Assembly (NCBI RefSeq): GCF_023229695.1 | Contig: NZ_JALNYS010000006.1 | Location: 100,615-164,614 of the forward strand | DNA length: 64,000 nt | Source of the DNA: Sulfuricurvum sp. | GTDB lineage: Bacteria > Campylobacterota > Campylobacteria > Campylobacterales > Sulfurimonadaceae | Reading direction: 5' to 3' | Shown: one piece after another, positions 52,138 through 59,628 of the stretch | Layout of the letters: each line of letters starts with the position of its first letter | Position numbering within the stretch: position 1 is the stretch's first letter | Made by a program: the position numbers and the translations under genes | Notes under the pieces: generated by a model | The model's input: only the letters and a program-made list of their open reading frames with translations | What the model was told of the DNA's origin: nothing | Databases searched by the model: none

Positions 52138-52581
52138 ATGAAACAGATACATTCCGTAAATTCCATTACGATACCTTTTTCAGCCCGACCAATATGGACG
52201 GTTCTTACGGACATACCATCTTATCCTCTCTGGTGGCCTCCGACACTCAAAATCAAAATACGTAATGCTATGCAAGATGTTATAGGCTCCCAAATAGAAA
52301 TCAGACCCTACGGCGGAATACCGTTTTTATGTGAGTTCTCTGAGAGTGTTGAGCCGATTAAGCTTGTCATGAAATATTCCGGTATTTACTCCGGTTTAGG
52401 AATTTGGACGCTTAGCGAGATGAATGGCCAAACAAAAATAGATTATGAAATCAATTTAGAGATTAATAACCTATTTATCCGTCTTTTATCCAATGTCATT
52501 CCGGTTGAAAAAATACACTACAAGCTAATGAATGAAGTCCTCTTATGTTTGGAAAATAGGCTTAAAAGGAGTCCAAGGTGA
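52138..52581 (+). CDS. SRPBCC (polyketide cyclase/START-like) protein
   Basis: 147 residues. A ligand-binding helix-grip fold is suggested by the opening ITIPFSARPIWTVLTDIPSY, PLWWPPTLKI, a central beta region ending GLGIWTLSEMNGQTKIDYEI, and a long C-terminal helix. Such proteins bind hydrophobic ligands; the ligand here is unknown. Not obviously in an operon. Confidence 0.7.
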   Translation: MKQIHSVNSITIPFSARPIWTVLTDIPSYPLWWPPTLKIKIRNAMQDVIGSQIEIRPYGGIPFLCEFSESVEPIKLVMKYSGIYSGLGIWTLSEMNGQTKIDYEINLEINNLFIRLLSNVIPVEKIHYKLMNEVLLCLENRLKRSPR

Positions 52582-52653
52582 TTACTATCTGTCTACCTTT
52601 TTTCAAAAACGATTGTTTGCCCATCGCGAAATAACAAACGAGTACCCTTCGCT

Positions 52654-53043
52654 CTAGTTGTAGAGCCTCAGCGTCTGCCCGATACTCACATGAGCTTTTC
52701 TCTGTTCTATCGTGATCCCCTCACGCCACGGCATCGGGCTCACTGCAGGAGACATCAGCCCCTTTTTCTTATGTTCGCGAATCGAATAGCGATCACTGTG
52801 GACGAAATACCCGTTGTATTCGGGAATATAGGGCATATCCCAGACAATACACTCTTCCGTCGGACAGACGTCGGCACATTTCGGGACGGCGGCATCGACA
52901 CACTCGATACATTTTTCGGGCTTTACATAGGTATATTCGCCATTACGCAGAGGTGACTCATCGGCGCTTACGATCGCCGTCGCGGGACACTCCTCGATAC
53001 ACGCATCACAATTGATGCAGGAGTCGGTGATCAACACTGCCAT
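52654..53043 (-). CDS. 2[4Fe-4S] ferredoxin, Alvin type
   Basis: 129 residues. First cluster motif C9-x2-C12-x2-C15-x3-C19; second C45-x2-C48-x7-C56-x3-C60 with the enlarged loop (CIECVDAAVPKCADVCP) seen in Allochromatium-type low-potential ferredoxins. A C-terminal extension of about 65 residues is longer than usual. Cytosolic electron carrier, partner unknown. GGAG lies before the ATG. Confidence 0.92.
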   Translation of the reverse strand: MAVLITDSCINCDACIEECPATAIVSADESPLRNGEYTYVKPEKCIECVDAAVPKCADVCPTEECIVWDMPYIPEYNGYFVHSDRYSIREHKKKGLMSPAVSPMPWREGITIEQRKAHVSIGQTLRLYN

Positions 53044-53178
53044 AAATCGCTCCTTGGAACTTAGCTACTATCATGACTTTATACATTGCATTATCTGTTC
53101 TAATTTCCTCACACGTTCTCTCCCCAGTGGGAATACCTCATACACAATACAGCTCATTCAATCACAATCTAAACACGC

Positions 53179-53184
53179 TATAAT
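53179..53184 (+). promoter_or_regulatory. -10 element of the 53.2-54.5 kb gene pair
   Basis: TATAAT preceded by AAACACGC; 19 bases before the ATG. Confidence 0.5.
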
Positions 53185-53202
53185 TATTAAAAAGACCTAT
53201 CG

Positions 53203-53841
53203 ATGGAAAAAATCATCATCGCTCTCGTGCTACTCAGTGTCGCGCTTTTGATCTATAACTACTCTACTAAAATCTCTCGTCTGAAATATCTCGAAACCTA
53301 TCGCTTTCATCCCGCATTGCGTAAAAAACTTCTCTCACGCTACCCACATCTAAATGATGACAATATCACTTTGGTTTTCGATACCCTACGTGAGTATTTT
53401 TTTATGACCCATCGTGCAGGTAAAACCATGGTCTCCATGCCCTCACAGGTTGTTGATGTCGCATGGCATGAGTTTATCCTCTTTACCCGCTCCTACAAAG
53501 AGTTTTGTGATCGTGGACTGGGACGCTTTTTGCACCATACCCCGACCGAAGTTATGAAAACCCCTACACTGGCACAAGAGGGGATAAAAAGGGCGTGGAG
53601 AATCGCCTGCGTCAACGAAAAGATCGATCCTAAAAAACCGGATCGTCTACCGATGATCTTTGCCATCGATGCTCTCCTCATGATCCCTGATGGCTATCAC
53701 TATGTTCTCGATTGCAACGACCCCACATCTCCCGCATACGGTGATGGGTATTGTGCCGGTCATATCGGATGCAGCAGTGGTTGTTCCAGCGGCTGTGGAG
53801 GAGATTCAAGCTGTGATGGCGGAGGGTGTGGAGGTGATTAA
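53203..53841 (+). CDS. membrane-anchored protein with Cys/Gly-rich tail
   Basis: 212 residues. One N-terminal membrane helix (about 4-20); a helical domain whose VVDVAWHEFILFTRSYKEFC and FLHHTP motifs recall glycine-rich-domain (GRDP-like) proteins; and a tail of about 26 residues (from YCAGHIGCSSGCSSGCGG on) made almost only of Cys, Gly, Ser and Asp, nine of them cysteine. The tail could bind metal, cross-link, or be a peptide substrate. Overlaps the next gene by 8 bases. Confidence 0.6.
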   Translation: MEKIIIALVLLSVALLIYNYSTKISRLKYLETYRFHPALRKKLLSRYPHLNDDNITLVFDTLREYFFMTHRAGKTMVSMPSQVVDVAWHEFILFTRSYKEFCDRGLGRFLHHTPTEVMKTPTLAQEGIKRAWRIACVNEKIDPKKPDRLPMIFAIDALLMIPDGYHYVLDCNDPTSPAYGDGYCAGHIGCSSGCSSGCGGDSSCDGGGCGGD

Positions 53842-54526
53842 ACGTCTTTTTTCTCGTATCGCCTTGTATAGCATCGCAGCATTGATTGGCTATACGATAT
53901 ATGCAAAAGCCAATGTTCCTCCTGAGACAGATGCCGAGTATTGTAAACGAAAGGGAATGGTCAAAATACACAACCGGTTTTACAAATACGATGTGTATCA
54001 GCATAATGAAATGAAGCCTTTTGTAGATATGCTGACAAAAGGGTGCAACGGTAATCCGTATTGCGAGGTTGATCGAGCATATCAGTATGTTCTTAAAATC
54101 CCCTACAAAGAGAGCTCCACCAATCGCAACCCATCAGATGTGATCAATCAAAATGGCGGTGATTGTGACGAAAAATCATTTTTACTGGCTACGTTGCTTT
54201 TACAAAAACAATACCCATGTCTTTTAATTACTACAAAAGATCATGGATTCATTGGTATTCATATTGCAAACGAAAAAGAGATTACCGCTCCCGCTTCTTA
54301 TGTGAGCGTTGAGGGTAAAAAATACTATTTAGCCGAAACAACTACGCCTGTTGGATATATCGGTCAGGACAACGGAGTCAAAGAACAAGAGATCGAAGGG
54401 GTATTTGACATGATGGCAAAAAAAGAGATACCGATTGAACAGGTAGATTTTTTCATCGTTCCACTCTCTCATATGGGAAGAGAAAAAAAGGGGGCTGACT
54501 CCCGAAGGGATGTTTCTCTGAAATAA
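53834..54526 (+). CDS. transglutaminase-like cysteine protease family protein
   Basis: About 230 residues from GTG 53834 (VIKRLFSRIALYSIAALIG), with GGAGG eight bases upstream within the previous gene. One N-terminal membrane helix, then a transglutaminase-like core: NGGDCDEKSFLLATLL holds the candidate cysteine (residue 111), and DHGFIGIHIA the candidate histidine (137 or 143). Probable envelope protease or cross-linker, perhaps acting on its neighbour. The last ten codons are formed by a repeat (ACTCCCGAAGGGATGTTTCT), so the C-terminus has been rewritten. Confidence 0.65.
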   Translation: MIKRLFSRIALYSIAALIGYTIYAKANVPPETDAEYCKRKGMVKIHNRFYKYDVYQHNEMKPFVDMLTKGCNGNPYCEVDRAYQYVLKIPYKESSTNRNPSDVINQNGGDCDEKSFLLATLLLQKQYPCLLITTKDHGFIGIHIANEKEITAPASYVSVEGKKYYLAETTTPVGYIGQDNGVKEQEIEGVFDMMAKKEIPIEQVDFFIVPLSHMGREKKGADSRRDVSLK

Positions 54527-54529
54527 CTG

Positions 54530-54723
54530 ACCTTACGCAGCTTGTCTAAACACGTGCGAAAAGGTTAGTAATCTCCCGCATCGGACAGATGCGGGTAGCT
54601 TCAGGGGTGAAAAGCGTCAAAAAAGCCAACTGCTTGGCTTTTTTAGCTTAGGAGCCGATGCACGAAGTGCCGGCTGGGCCGTCCCGCCACTTTACGGGCT
54701 ATGAGCTAAAAGTGCGTAACATC
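54530..54723. repeat. three-hairpin dispersed repeat, copy 3, enlarged
   Basis: Opposite orientation to copies 1 and 2. Right end GTGCGTAACATC (54712-54723) is perfect; left end TGACCTTACGCAG is degenerate. Contains CCCGCATCGGACAGATGCGG and CCACTTTACGGGCT, with about 60 extra bases inside, among them a strong terminator. Confidence 0.7.
54619..54644. terminator. Rho-independent terminator, probably bidirectional
   Basis: AAAAAAGCCAA, loop CTGC, TTGGCTTTTTT: an 11-bp perfect stem with T-run on either strand. Lies between the transglutaminase-like gene and the VapBC-type pair. Confidence 0.75.
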
Positions 54724-54730
54724 CCTCCTC

Positions 54731-54760
54731 TTGACACACCACCCACTATTTATATATAAT
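54731..54760 (+). promoter_or_regulatory. sigma70 promoter of the antitoxin/PIN pair
   Basis: -35 TTGACA (54731-54736), 18-base spacer, -10 TATAAT (54755-54760). The best consensus promoter in the window, as expected for an autoregulated toxin-antitoxin unit. Confidence 0.7.
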
Positions 54761-54790
54761 AATCACAATAACCATATATAGGAGCATGAA

Positions 54791-55042
54791 ATGATCAGCA
54801 TGGGTGTCGGACAGATTCAAAAAAATATCTCTATTTTGACCACGCTTACCGAAGCAATCCGTATCGTCGATAAGCGGCGCAACAAAACCGTCGCTATTGT
54901 CTACCCTGCTTCATCCTCCGCCTCCATACTCTCTTTAGCAGGTAAATACAAAGATCGTGTAGAAGCTGCAGCTGATCTCACAGCAGCTAAAGAATCGGCC
55001 ATGATGGAAGCGATGGGTGAAAAATATGGTCTATCTTATTGA
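54791..55042 (+). CDS. antitoxin of a PIN-type toxin pair
   Basis: 83 residues. MGVGQIQKNISILTTLTEAI then RNKTVAIVYPASS: short strand and helices as in Phd-like or related antitoxins; the tail KESAMMEAMGEKYGLSY would contact the toxin. It precedes and overlaps a PIN-domain gene. Start 54791 or the next ATG nine bases on. Confidence 0.7.
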   Translation: MISMGVGQIQKNISILTTLTEAIRIVDKRRNKTVAIVYPASSSASILSLAGKYKDRVEAAADLTAAKESAMMEAMGEKYGLSY

Positions 55043-55412
55043 TACCAACATCATCATCCGTTTTCTCGTCGGCGATCACGCGGGGCATTTGGCGCAAAGC
55101 AGTGCTATTTTCGAGCGGGTTGAAAAAGGCGAAATTGAAATTCATATCCTCGAATCGGTAGCAATGGAAGCTTTTTTTGTCCTTACCGAATTTTATAAAA
55201 TTCCCAAAGAAGAGGTCATCAACGATCTCAAGCGAATTTTATCGTTAGAGGGGGTGGTCAATGATGACAAACTGATCCTCTTCGAAACATTATCCATCAT
55301 TGAAAACAAAAATATCGATTTTGTTGATGCACTACTGTGTGCCAGACAGCGATTACAAGGTGTAAAAATTTTGAGTTTTGATAATGATGTAAAAAATGAC
55401 TTTACACTCTGA
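55017..55412 (+). CDS. PIN-domain ribonuclease toxin, VapC-like
   Basis: 131 residues from GTG 55017 (or 128 from ATG 55026). Opening VYLIDTNIIIRFLVGD carries the first catalytic aspartate, an acidic residue follows in VAMEAFFVLTEF, and a late NIDFVDALLCARQRLQG supplies the third set. VapC toxins cut tRNA or rRNA. Overlaps the antitoxin by 26 bases. All acidic motifs look intact. Confidence 0.85.
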   Translation: MKNMVYLIDTNIIIRFLVGDHAGHLAQSSAIFERVEKGEIEIHILESVAMEAFFVLTEFYKIPKEEVINDLKRILSLEGVVNDDKLILFETLSIIENKNIDFVDALLCARQRLQGVKILSFDNDVKNDFTL

Positions 55413-55487
55413 GAATTTTTTCTTCCTTTATAATCTCTTCACCCTTCAAATCCACCATCAGCCTACGCGGTTTGCAAAACACGAGAG

Positions 55488-55778
55488 CTACACAAACGTA
55501 ACGCTTTGTGCTTTGATCTTCTTCATATCCTCTTCATCCAGTCCGTCGATACCGTGGACGAAACAGCACGGTTTCTCTTTGATCTGTTTGTGTATCTCCC
55601 AAAATGTCTCTCTGTTTTCGACGATGTAGACGTTTTCAGCATACAACGACTTCAGCGGCAGACCGATGCATCCGTGTGCGAGGGTGATCGTCAGTAGCTC
55701 CATCATCTCACTATTGACCGTGATCCCTCCGTTGCCTTTGAGCAGTATGACTTTCGGGGAGGTGCTGGTTTGTGCCAT
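55488..55778 (-). CDS. hypothetical protein, possibly a truncated Toprim domain
   Basis: 96 residues with AAAGG six bases before the ATG. The C-terminal part, ENVYIVENRETFWEIHKQIK then CCFVHGIDGL, resembles the first strand-helix-strand of Toprim domains of the JetD C-terminal type (VENxxxF), and the protein stops just where the next acidic motif would be. That likeness is by eye only; it could equally be an unrelated small protein. Confidence 0.45.
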   Translation of the reverse strand: MAQTSTSPKVILLKGNGGITVNSEMMELLTITLAHGCIGLPLKSLYAENVYIVENRETFWEIHKQIKEKPCCFVHGIDGLDEEDMKKIKAQSVTFV

Positions 55779-55873
55779 GGAAAACCTTTTACCCTCATGT
55801 ATTCATTTATCGTTCCAGTGCGATAGTACACATGACAACAGACCTTTTTACTCCACTACAGAAGAGAGTATCT

Positions 55874-56012
55874 GATGTTACGCACCTTGCTTTAGAAAGT
55901 GCAACATGGGGCATTATTCTCGCGCATCCGAAAGATGCGGGTAGCTTTAGGGGGTTGTATGGACGCCAGTCCCTGCCACTTTACGGGCTTTGAGCGAAAA
56001 GTGCGTAACATC
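55874..56012. repeat. three-hairpin dispersed repeat, copy 4, with both ends
   Basis: 139 bases with perfect 12-bp terminal inverted repeats, GATGTTACGCAC (55874-55885) and GTGCGTAACATC (56001-56012). Inside are GCATCCGAAAGATGC and the AGCTTTAGGGGGTTGT core. Shows that the family is a discrete element; no clear target duplication. The rest of 55779-56075 holds no gene. Confidence 0.8.
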
Positions 56013-56075
56013 ACAGATATCCGCGATTTTGTGACAAAACGGCTCTTTAACGCGTGAAAACAAAAAAGGAAATTA

Positions 56076-56651
56076 TCAAACTGCCGATTCATTTACAAAA
56101 CTAAAAATCACTTTTGATTCGGATATTTTCTGATAAAGCCTTATTTTTTTCCGATAGGGCATCCATTTGATTAAAAAGGTAGCCAGAGCTTCCCAGAGGG
56201 AAACCCATGCGGCTACCGTCAGCCCCTCGGCGATCACCCCGCCAAGAATACTTGCTTTTGCCCATTCATTCTCATTCATCAATACCGACATTCCCGCTAT
56301 GACAAGACCCGTAAAAAGAAGAATGATCGATGTTCGAATCATCTCTTTCATTTTTTTAAGTTTCAACTCTTTGATATAGAGAAAAAAGTTTTTCACACTA
56401 TTACGTACTCTTGATATTGCCTCATCCGTGGATTTCTCTTCTAAAGAAAATTCAATTAAAAACGATTCTCCGTCTATCTCCGATACGCTATCAATAATAT
56501 ATTCAACCAGATGGCGGTTTAAATCCTTTTTTAAAAAATGGGATTTTTTGTCAAAATCATCATACAAATCTTCTATTTTATGGGCTGAGATATTAATAAT
56601 GATCTCATTATTTTCGCTTCGTTCATACCGTTCGACTATCTTTTTTTTCAT
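56076..56651 (-). CDS. two-helix membrane protein of unknown function
   Basis: 191 residues. Charged N-terminal domain (about 1-100), two membrane helices (about 105-123 and 133-158), short basic cytosolic tail. Starts MKKKIVERYERSENNEIIIN. No recognised family. The coding frame is clean and AT-rich compared with neighbours, a hint of foreign origin. Confidence 0.6.
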   Translation of the reverse strand: MKKKIVERYERSENNEIIINISAHKIEDLYDDFDKKSHFLKKDLNRHLVEYIIDSVSEIDGESFLIEFSLEEKSTDEAISRVRNSVKNFFLYIKELKLKKMKEMIRTSIILLFTGLVIAGMSVLMNENEWAKASILGGVIAEGLTVAAWVSLWEALATFLIKWMPYRKKIRLYQKISESKVIFSFVNESAV

Positions 56652-56764
56652 TCCGGTCCGCTTATCTATAGTGAAATCTTATAGCTATTATATATCAATC
56701 AAACTGATGATCAAAACGTTTTCAAAGGAGCCGTGAAACAAGAAAATAATGGTAAAATTCACCC

Positions 56765-57595
56765 ATGAAATTATTTCTCTTACCCATCGCATCGCTTTTG
56801 CTCTCAACCGCATTATTTTCCGCCCCGACACAATGCAGCGGGCTCTATTACGGGGATGAGGCTCCCGATATTCTCAATACCAAACTCCTTCCGAAAACCA
56901 AAGAGCTCTGCTATAGCTCCTTTGCGCTCATGCACTCCGGAATCTCCCGTACCCCCTTATGGAGCGCCGAACATCTGACCCAACAAGGGTTGCGCCATAA
57001 GAGCAAACGGACGAACGATTTTCATCCCGACGATCAGTTAAACGCGGATGAGCGCGCTGAACTCTCCGATTATGCACGATCAGGGTATGATCGCGGGCAC
57101 ATGGCCCCTTCAGCCGATATGGGGACGAAACAATCACAGCACGAGTGTTTTACCCTTGCCAATATGATTCCCCAAAACGGGGAAAACAATCGGGGAATAT
57201 GGTCGGCCATCGAAAGCGCGACGCGCCATCTGACCAATCAGAAAGGGGAACTTTACGTCATCACCGGACCCATTTTCAGCGGTTCACAAGTCAAACGGAT
57301 CGGCGGGAGAGTATTGGTCCCCACAAAACTATACAAAGCCATCTACGATCCCTCAAGCGGCCGGGGAGCGGCCTATCTGGTCAGCAATGCCCCGACCGGC
57401 GATTATGAAGTGGTCAGTATCTTTGAACTCGAGCAGATATCGGGACTGAAACTCTTTCCAAAAATGACCCCTTCCGCCAAACAAAAGGCAATGGATTTGC
57501 CCGATCCGCAAGAACGTCATGGAAGCTCTTACAACAATCTTACCAATAAGGATATAATCCATTTACTAGAAACTCTTTTGAAATGGATATTCTAA
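56765..57595 (+). CDS. exported DNA/RNA non-specific endonuclease
   Basis: 276 residues. Signal peptide (1-20). NUC1/EndA-type beta-beta-alpha-metal nuclease: catalytic motif YDRGHMAPSADM with DRGH at 109-112, and the magnesium-binding asparagine in MIPQNGENNRGIWSAIE. Likely degrades nucleic acid in the periplasm or outside, for nutrition or defence against incoming DNA. C-terminus has a NLTNKDIIHLLETL tail. Confidence 0.9.
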   Translation: MKLFLLPIASLLLSTALFSAPTQCSGLYYGDEAPDILNTKLLPKTKELCYSSFALMHSGISRTPLWSAEHLTQQGLRHKSKRTNDFHPDDQLNADERAELSDYARSGYDRGHMAPSADMGTKQSQHECFTLANMIPQNGENNRGIWSAIESATRHLTNQKGELYVITGPIFSGSQVKRIGGRVLVPTKLYKAIYDPSSGRGAAYLVSNAPTGDYEVVSIFELEQISGLKLFPKMTPSAKQKAMDLPDPQERHGSSYNNLTNKDIIHLLETLLKWIF

Positions 57596-57597
57596 CC

Positions 57598-57851
57598 ATG
57601 CCCACGCAACCTTTTATGGCATACGAAAATGAAACTGACTCTTTCCTTATCGGTAATCTGACGGTCGAAAATCGTCTTGACCGCATCTCGCTGTACGGCT
57701 CTTTGGACCTACCAAAGACCGCCACGGGCTTGAATCGGCGTTACAACTCAAACGCCTTATCGATGCCTCGATTGATGCCCTTAAACGGGATAGAAACTTA
57801 CCCGATCAAATAACGATCAAAGAGGCGGAAAAAATTGAAAATCCGTTTTGA
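57598..57851 (+). pseudogene. small conserved gene with a one-base frameshift
   Basis: The first frame from ATG 57598 reads MPTQPFMAYENETDSFLIGN ... SLYGSLDL; near 57707 the coding signal moves to another frame, reading TKDRHGLESALQLKRLIDAS ... KIENPF with a stop at 57851. One missing base around CTACCAAAG (CTAACCAAAG expected) restores an 84-residue protein of a type I recall from Campylobacterota (IGNLTIEN..D.ISIYGSLD.TKD). Either a real mutation or a sequencing error. Confidence 0.65.
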
Positions 57852-57947
57852 AAAGCGGTTCTTACTCTCCACAATACAGCACGTTTTACTTCAGAAAATA
57901 TTTTTAGTGCCGATATGGTTGTTCTATTTTTTAAGAAAGCCCCATTC

Positions 57948-58124
57948 ATGAAAACACCCAAACTTTTTTCCCGCTTCACGACACTGTTTCTCCTTCTCCT
58001 GTTTGGATTTGCTATCGGAGCCAAATCTGCCGGATTGGATACATTGCGATTTACCGTTTTCTTAACGGCTCTTGGAATAGTGGCTTTTGTCCATTATAAA
58101 ATGATGCGTAGAAGATTTTCCTGA
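57948..58124 (+). CDS. small two-helix membrane protein
   Basis: 58 residues from ATG 57948: two hydrophobic helices (about 8-27 and 34-51) and a basic end (KMMRRRFS). AAGAAAG lies upstream. An earlier in-frame ATG at 57915 would add 11 residues. No family recognised. Confidence 0.45.
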   Translation: MKTPKLFSRFTTLFLLLLFGFAIGAKSAGLDTLRFTVFLTALGIVAFVHYKMMRRRFS

Positions 58125-58151
58125 TCGAACATCCCCTAAAGCTAGTTTTTA

Positions 58152-59528
58152 TTATGGATGGTAGACCTCACTCCGGTTCCTGCCGTTCTTTTTCGCTTCG
58201 TACAGCGCTCCGTCCGCCTTTTCAAAAAGGGTCCTTTTATTATCTTCAGCGGTAAATTGAGCAATCCCGAAACTCAGGCTCAACCCTTTTCCGACATAGG
58301 CAAAGGTATGGGATTGAACCAGTTTCCTCAGCTTTTCCGCTAAATTATAAGCACCCGCTTCATCGGTTGCCGGGGTCAGAATCACAAACTCTTCTCCCCC
58401 CCACCGTGCAAAAATATCTCCGTTTTTGATGTTGTTTTCAATCAGATGTACCAGATCTATCAGGATATCATCGCCGGCTTGATGCCCGTAGGTATCATTT
58501 ACCTGTTTAAAATGGTCCACATCAAAAATGATCAGGCTTAAGGGTTGATCGTTATGCTTTGAATGCCTCATCTCCGTACTACAAATATCATCAAAGTTTT
58601 CCCGGTTATTGATTCCGGTGAGATTGTCTTTGTACGCTTTTTGCTCCAATCTATTGGTCATCGAATAGAGTTCATCCACTTTATGCTTCATCGCTTTATT
58701 GATATTGCGTAACTGCTGTTTCGTCTCTTCCAATTCGGTGATATCGTGTCGGATCGCAATGTATTCCAAAACATCTCCGTCAACATCCAATATCGGTATG
58801 ACAGTAGTGTCGACGATATACTGACTCCCGTCTTTTTTCATATTGGTAACCACGCCGTTCCAACTTTTTTTTGCTTTGATGGTGTCCCACAACTCTTTAA
58901 ACGCTTCTCTTGGCATATCGGGATGACGGATAATATTATGGGGTTTGCCGATCAGTTCATCGCGCACATATCCGGAGATTTCACAAAACCGGTCGTTAAC
59001 ATAGGTGATAACCCCTTTTGGATTCGTTTTTGAGACGATATTACTTAAATCAACCGCTTTTTTGTATTCTGCCAAAAGATTCGAATTTTCACTTTTGTAA
59101 TTGCGGTTGCTGCTGATGATGTTTTCAAAATTAGATGCCAAATCATTGGCCATTTGTAACGTCAAAAAATCAATTTCACTGTGCAAGGCAAAAGAGAGGT
59201 TCCCGTTTTCAAAAATAATCTGTTCAATCGCATTTTTCAATTTGGTGATCAGGGTAAAAAGATCGGCGACCGTAACATTGTAGTGATTGAGCAACTGCAA
59301 AAAATCAATTTTTATCTGGCACTCCGAAATAGTCGCGCGCCATTCTATGACACTGATATAACAGTCGCAAAACTGATAAAAAAGGTGGGTATTTTTTTCA
59401 ATCACGGGTAAAGAGTGCCGATGAAGTACATTTTGTACCTCACTTTTATTCATCCAGATTTTTATAATTTCATTTCGATGGACTCGTAAAAAATAGGAAA
59501 ACTCTTCACTGTTTATAATTTTTATCAT
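58152..59528 (-). CDS. PAS-GGDEF diguanylate cyclase
   Basis: 458 residues, cytosolic. Helical N-terminal sensor (1-140) of unknown type, PAS domain (about 160-265) with the Aer-like run IIRHPDMPREAFKELW, linker coiled coil, GGDEF domain (298-455) with DNLTGINNRE, DVDHFKQVND and an active GGEEF at 377-381. Makes cyclic di-GMP. The inhibitory RxxD site reads KNGD (368-371), so product inhibition may be lost. Opposes the HD-GYP protein at 5.7 kb. Confidence 0.92.
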   Translation of the reverse strand: MIKIINSEEFSYFLRVHRNEIIKIWMNKSEVQNVLHRHSLPVIEKNTHLFYQFCDCYISVIEWRATISECQIKIDFLQLLNHYNVTVADLFTLITKLKNAIEQIIFENGNLSFALHSEIDFLTLQMANDLASNFENIISSNRNYKSENSNLLAEYKKAVDLSNIVSKTNPKGVITYVNDRFCEISGYVRDELIGKPHNIIRHPDMPREAFKELWDTIKAKKSWNGVVTNMKKDGSQYIVDTTVIPILDVDGDVLEYIAIRHDITELEETKQQLRNINKAMKHKVDELYSMTNRLEQKAYKDNLTGINNRENFDDICSTEMRHSKHNDQPLSLIIFDVDHFKQVNDTYGHQAGDDILIDLVHLIENNIKNGDIFARWGGEEFVILTPATDEAGAYNLAEKLRKLVQSHTFAYVGKGLSLSFGIAQFTAEDNKRTLFEKADGALYEAKKNGRNRSEVYHP

Positions 59529-59628
59529 ACCTACGCACCCTTACTATTTTCATTTGTTTACAATAAAAGATTATATTATAATTATAATAGCTTTAATCGA
59601 ACATATTATTCCATTTTCCAGAACAACC

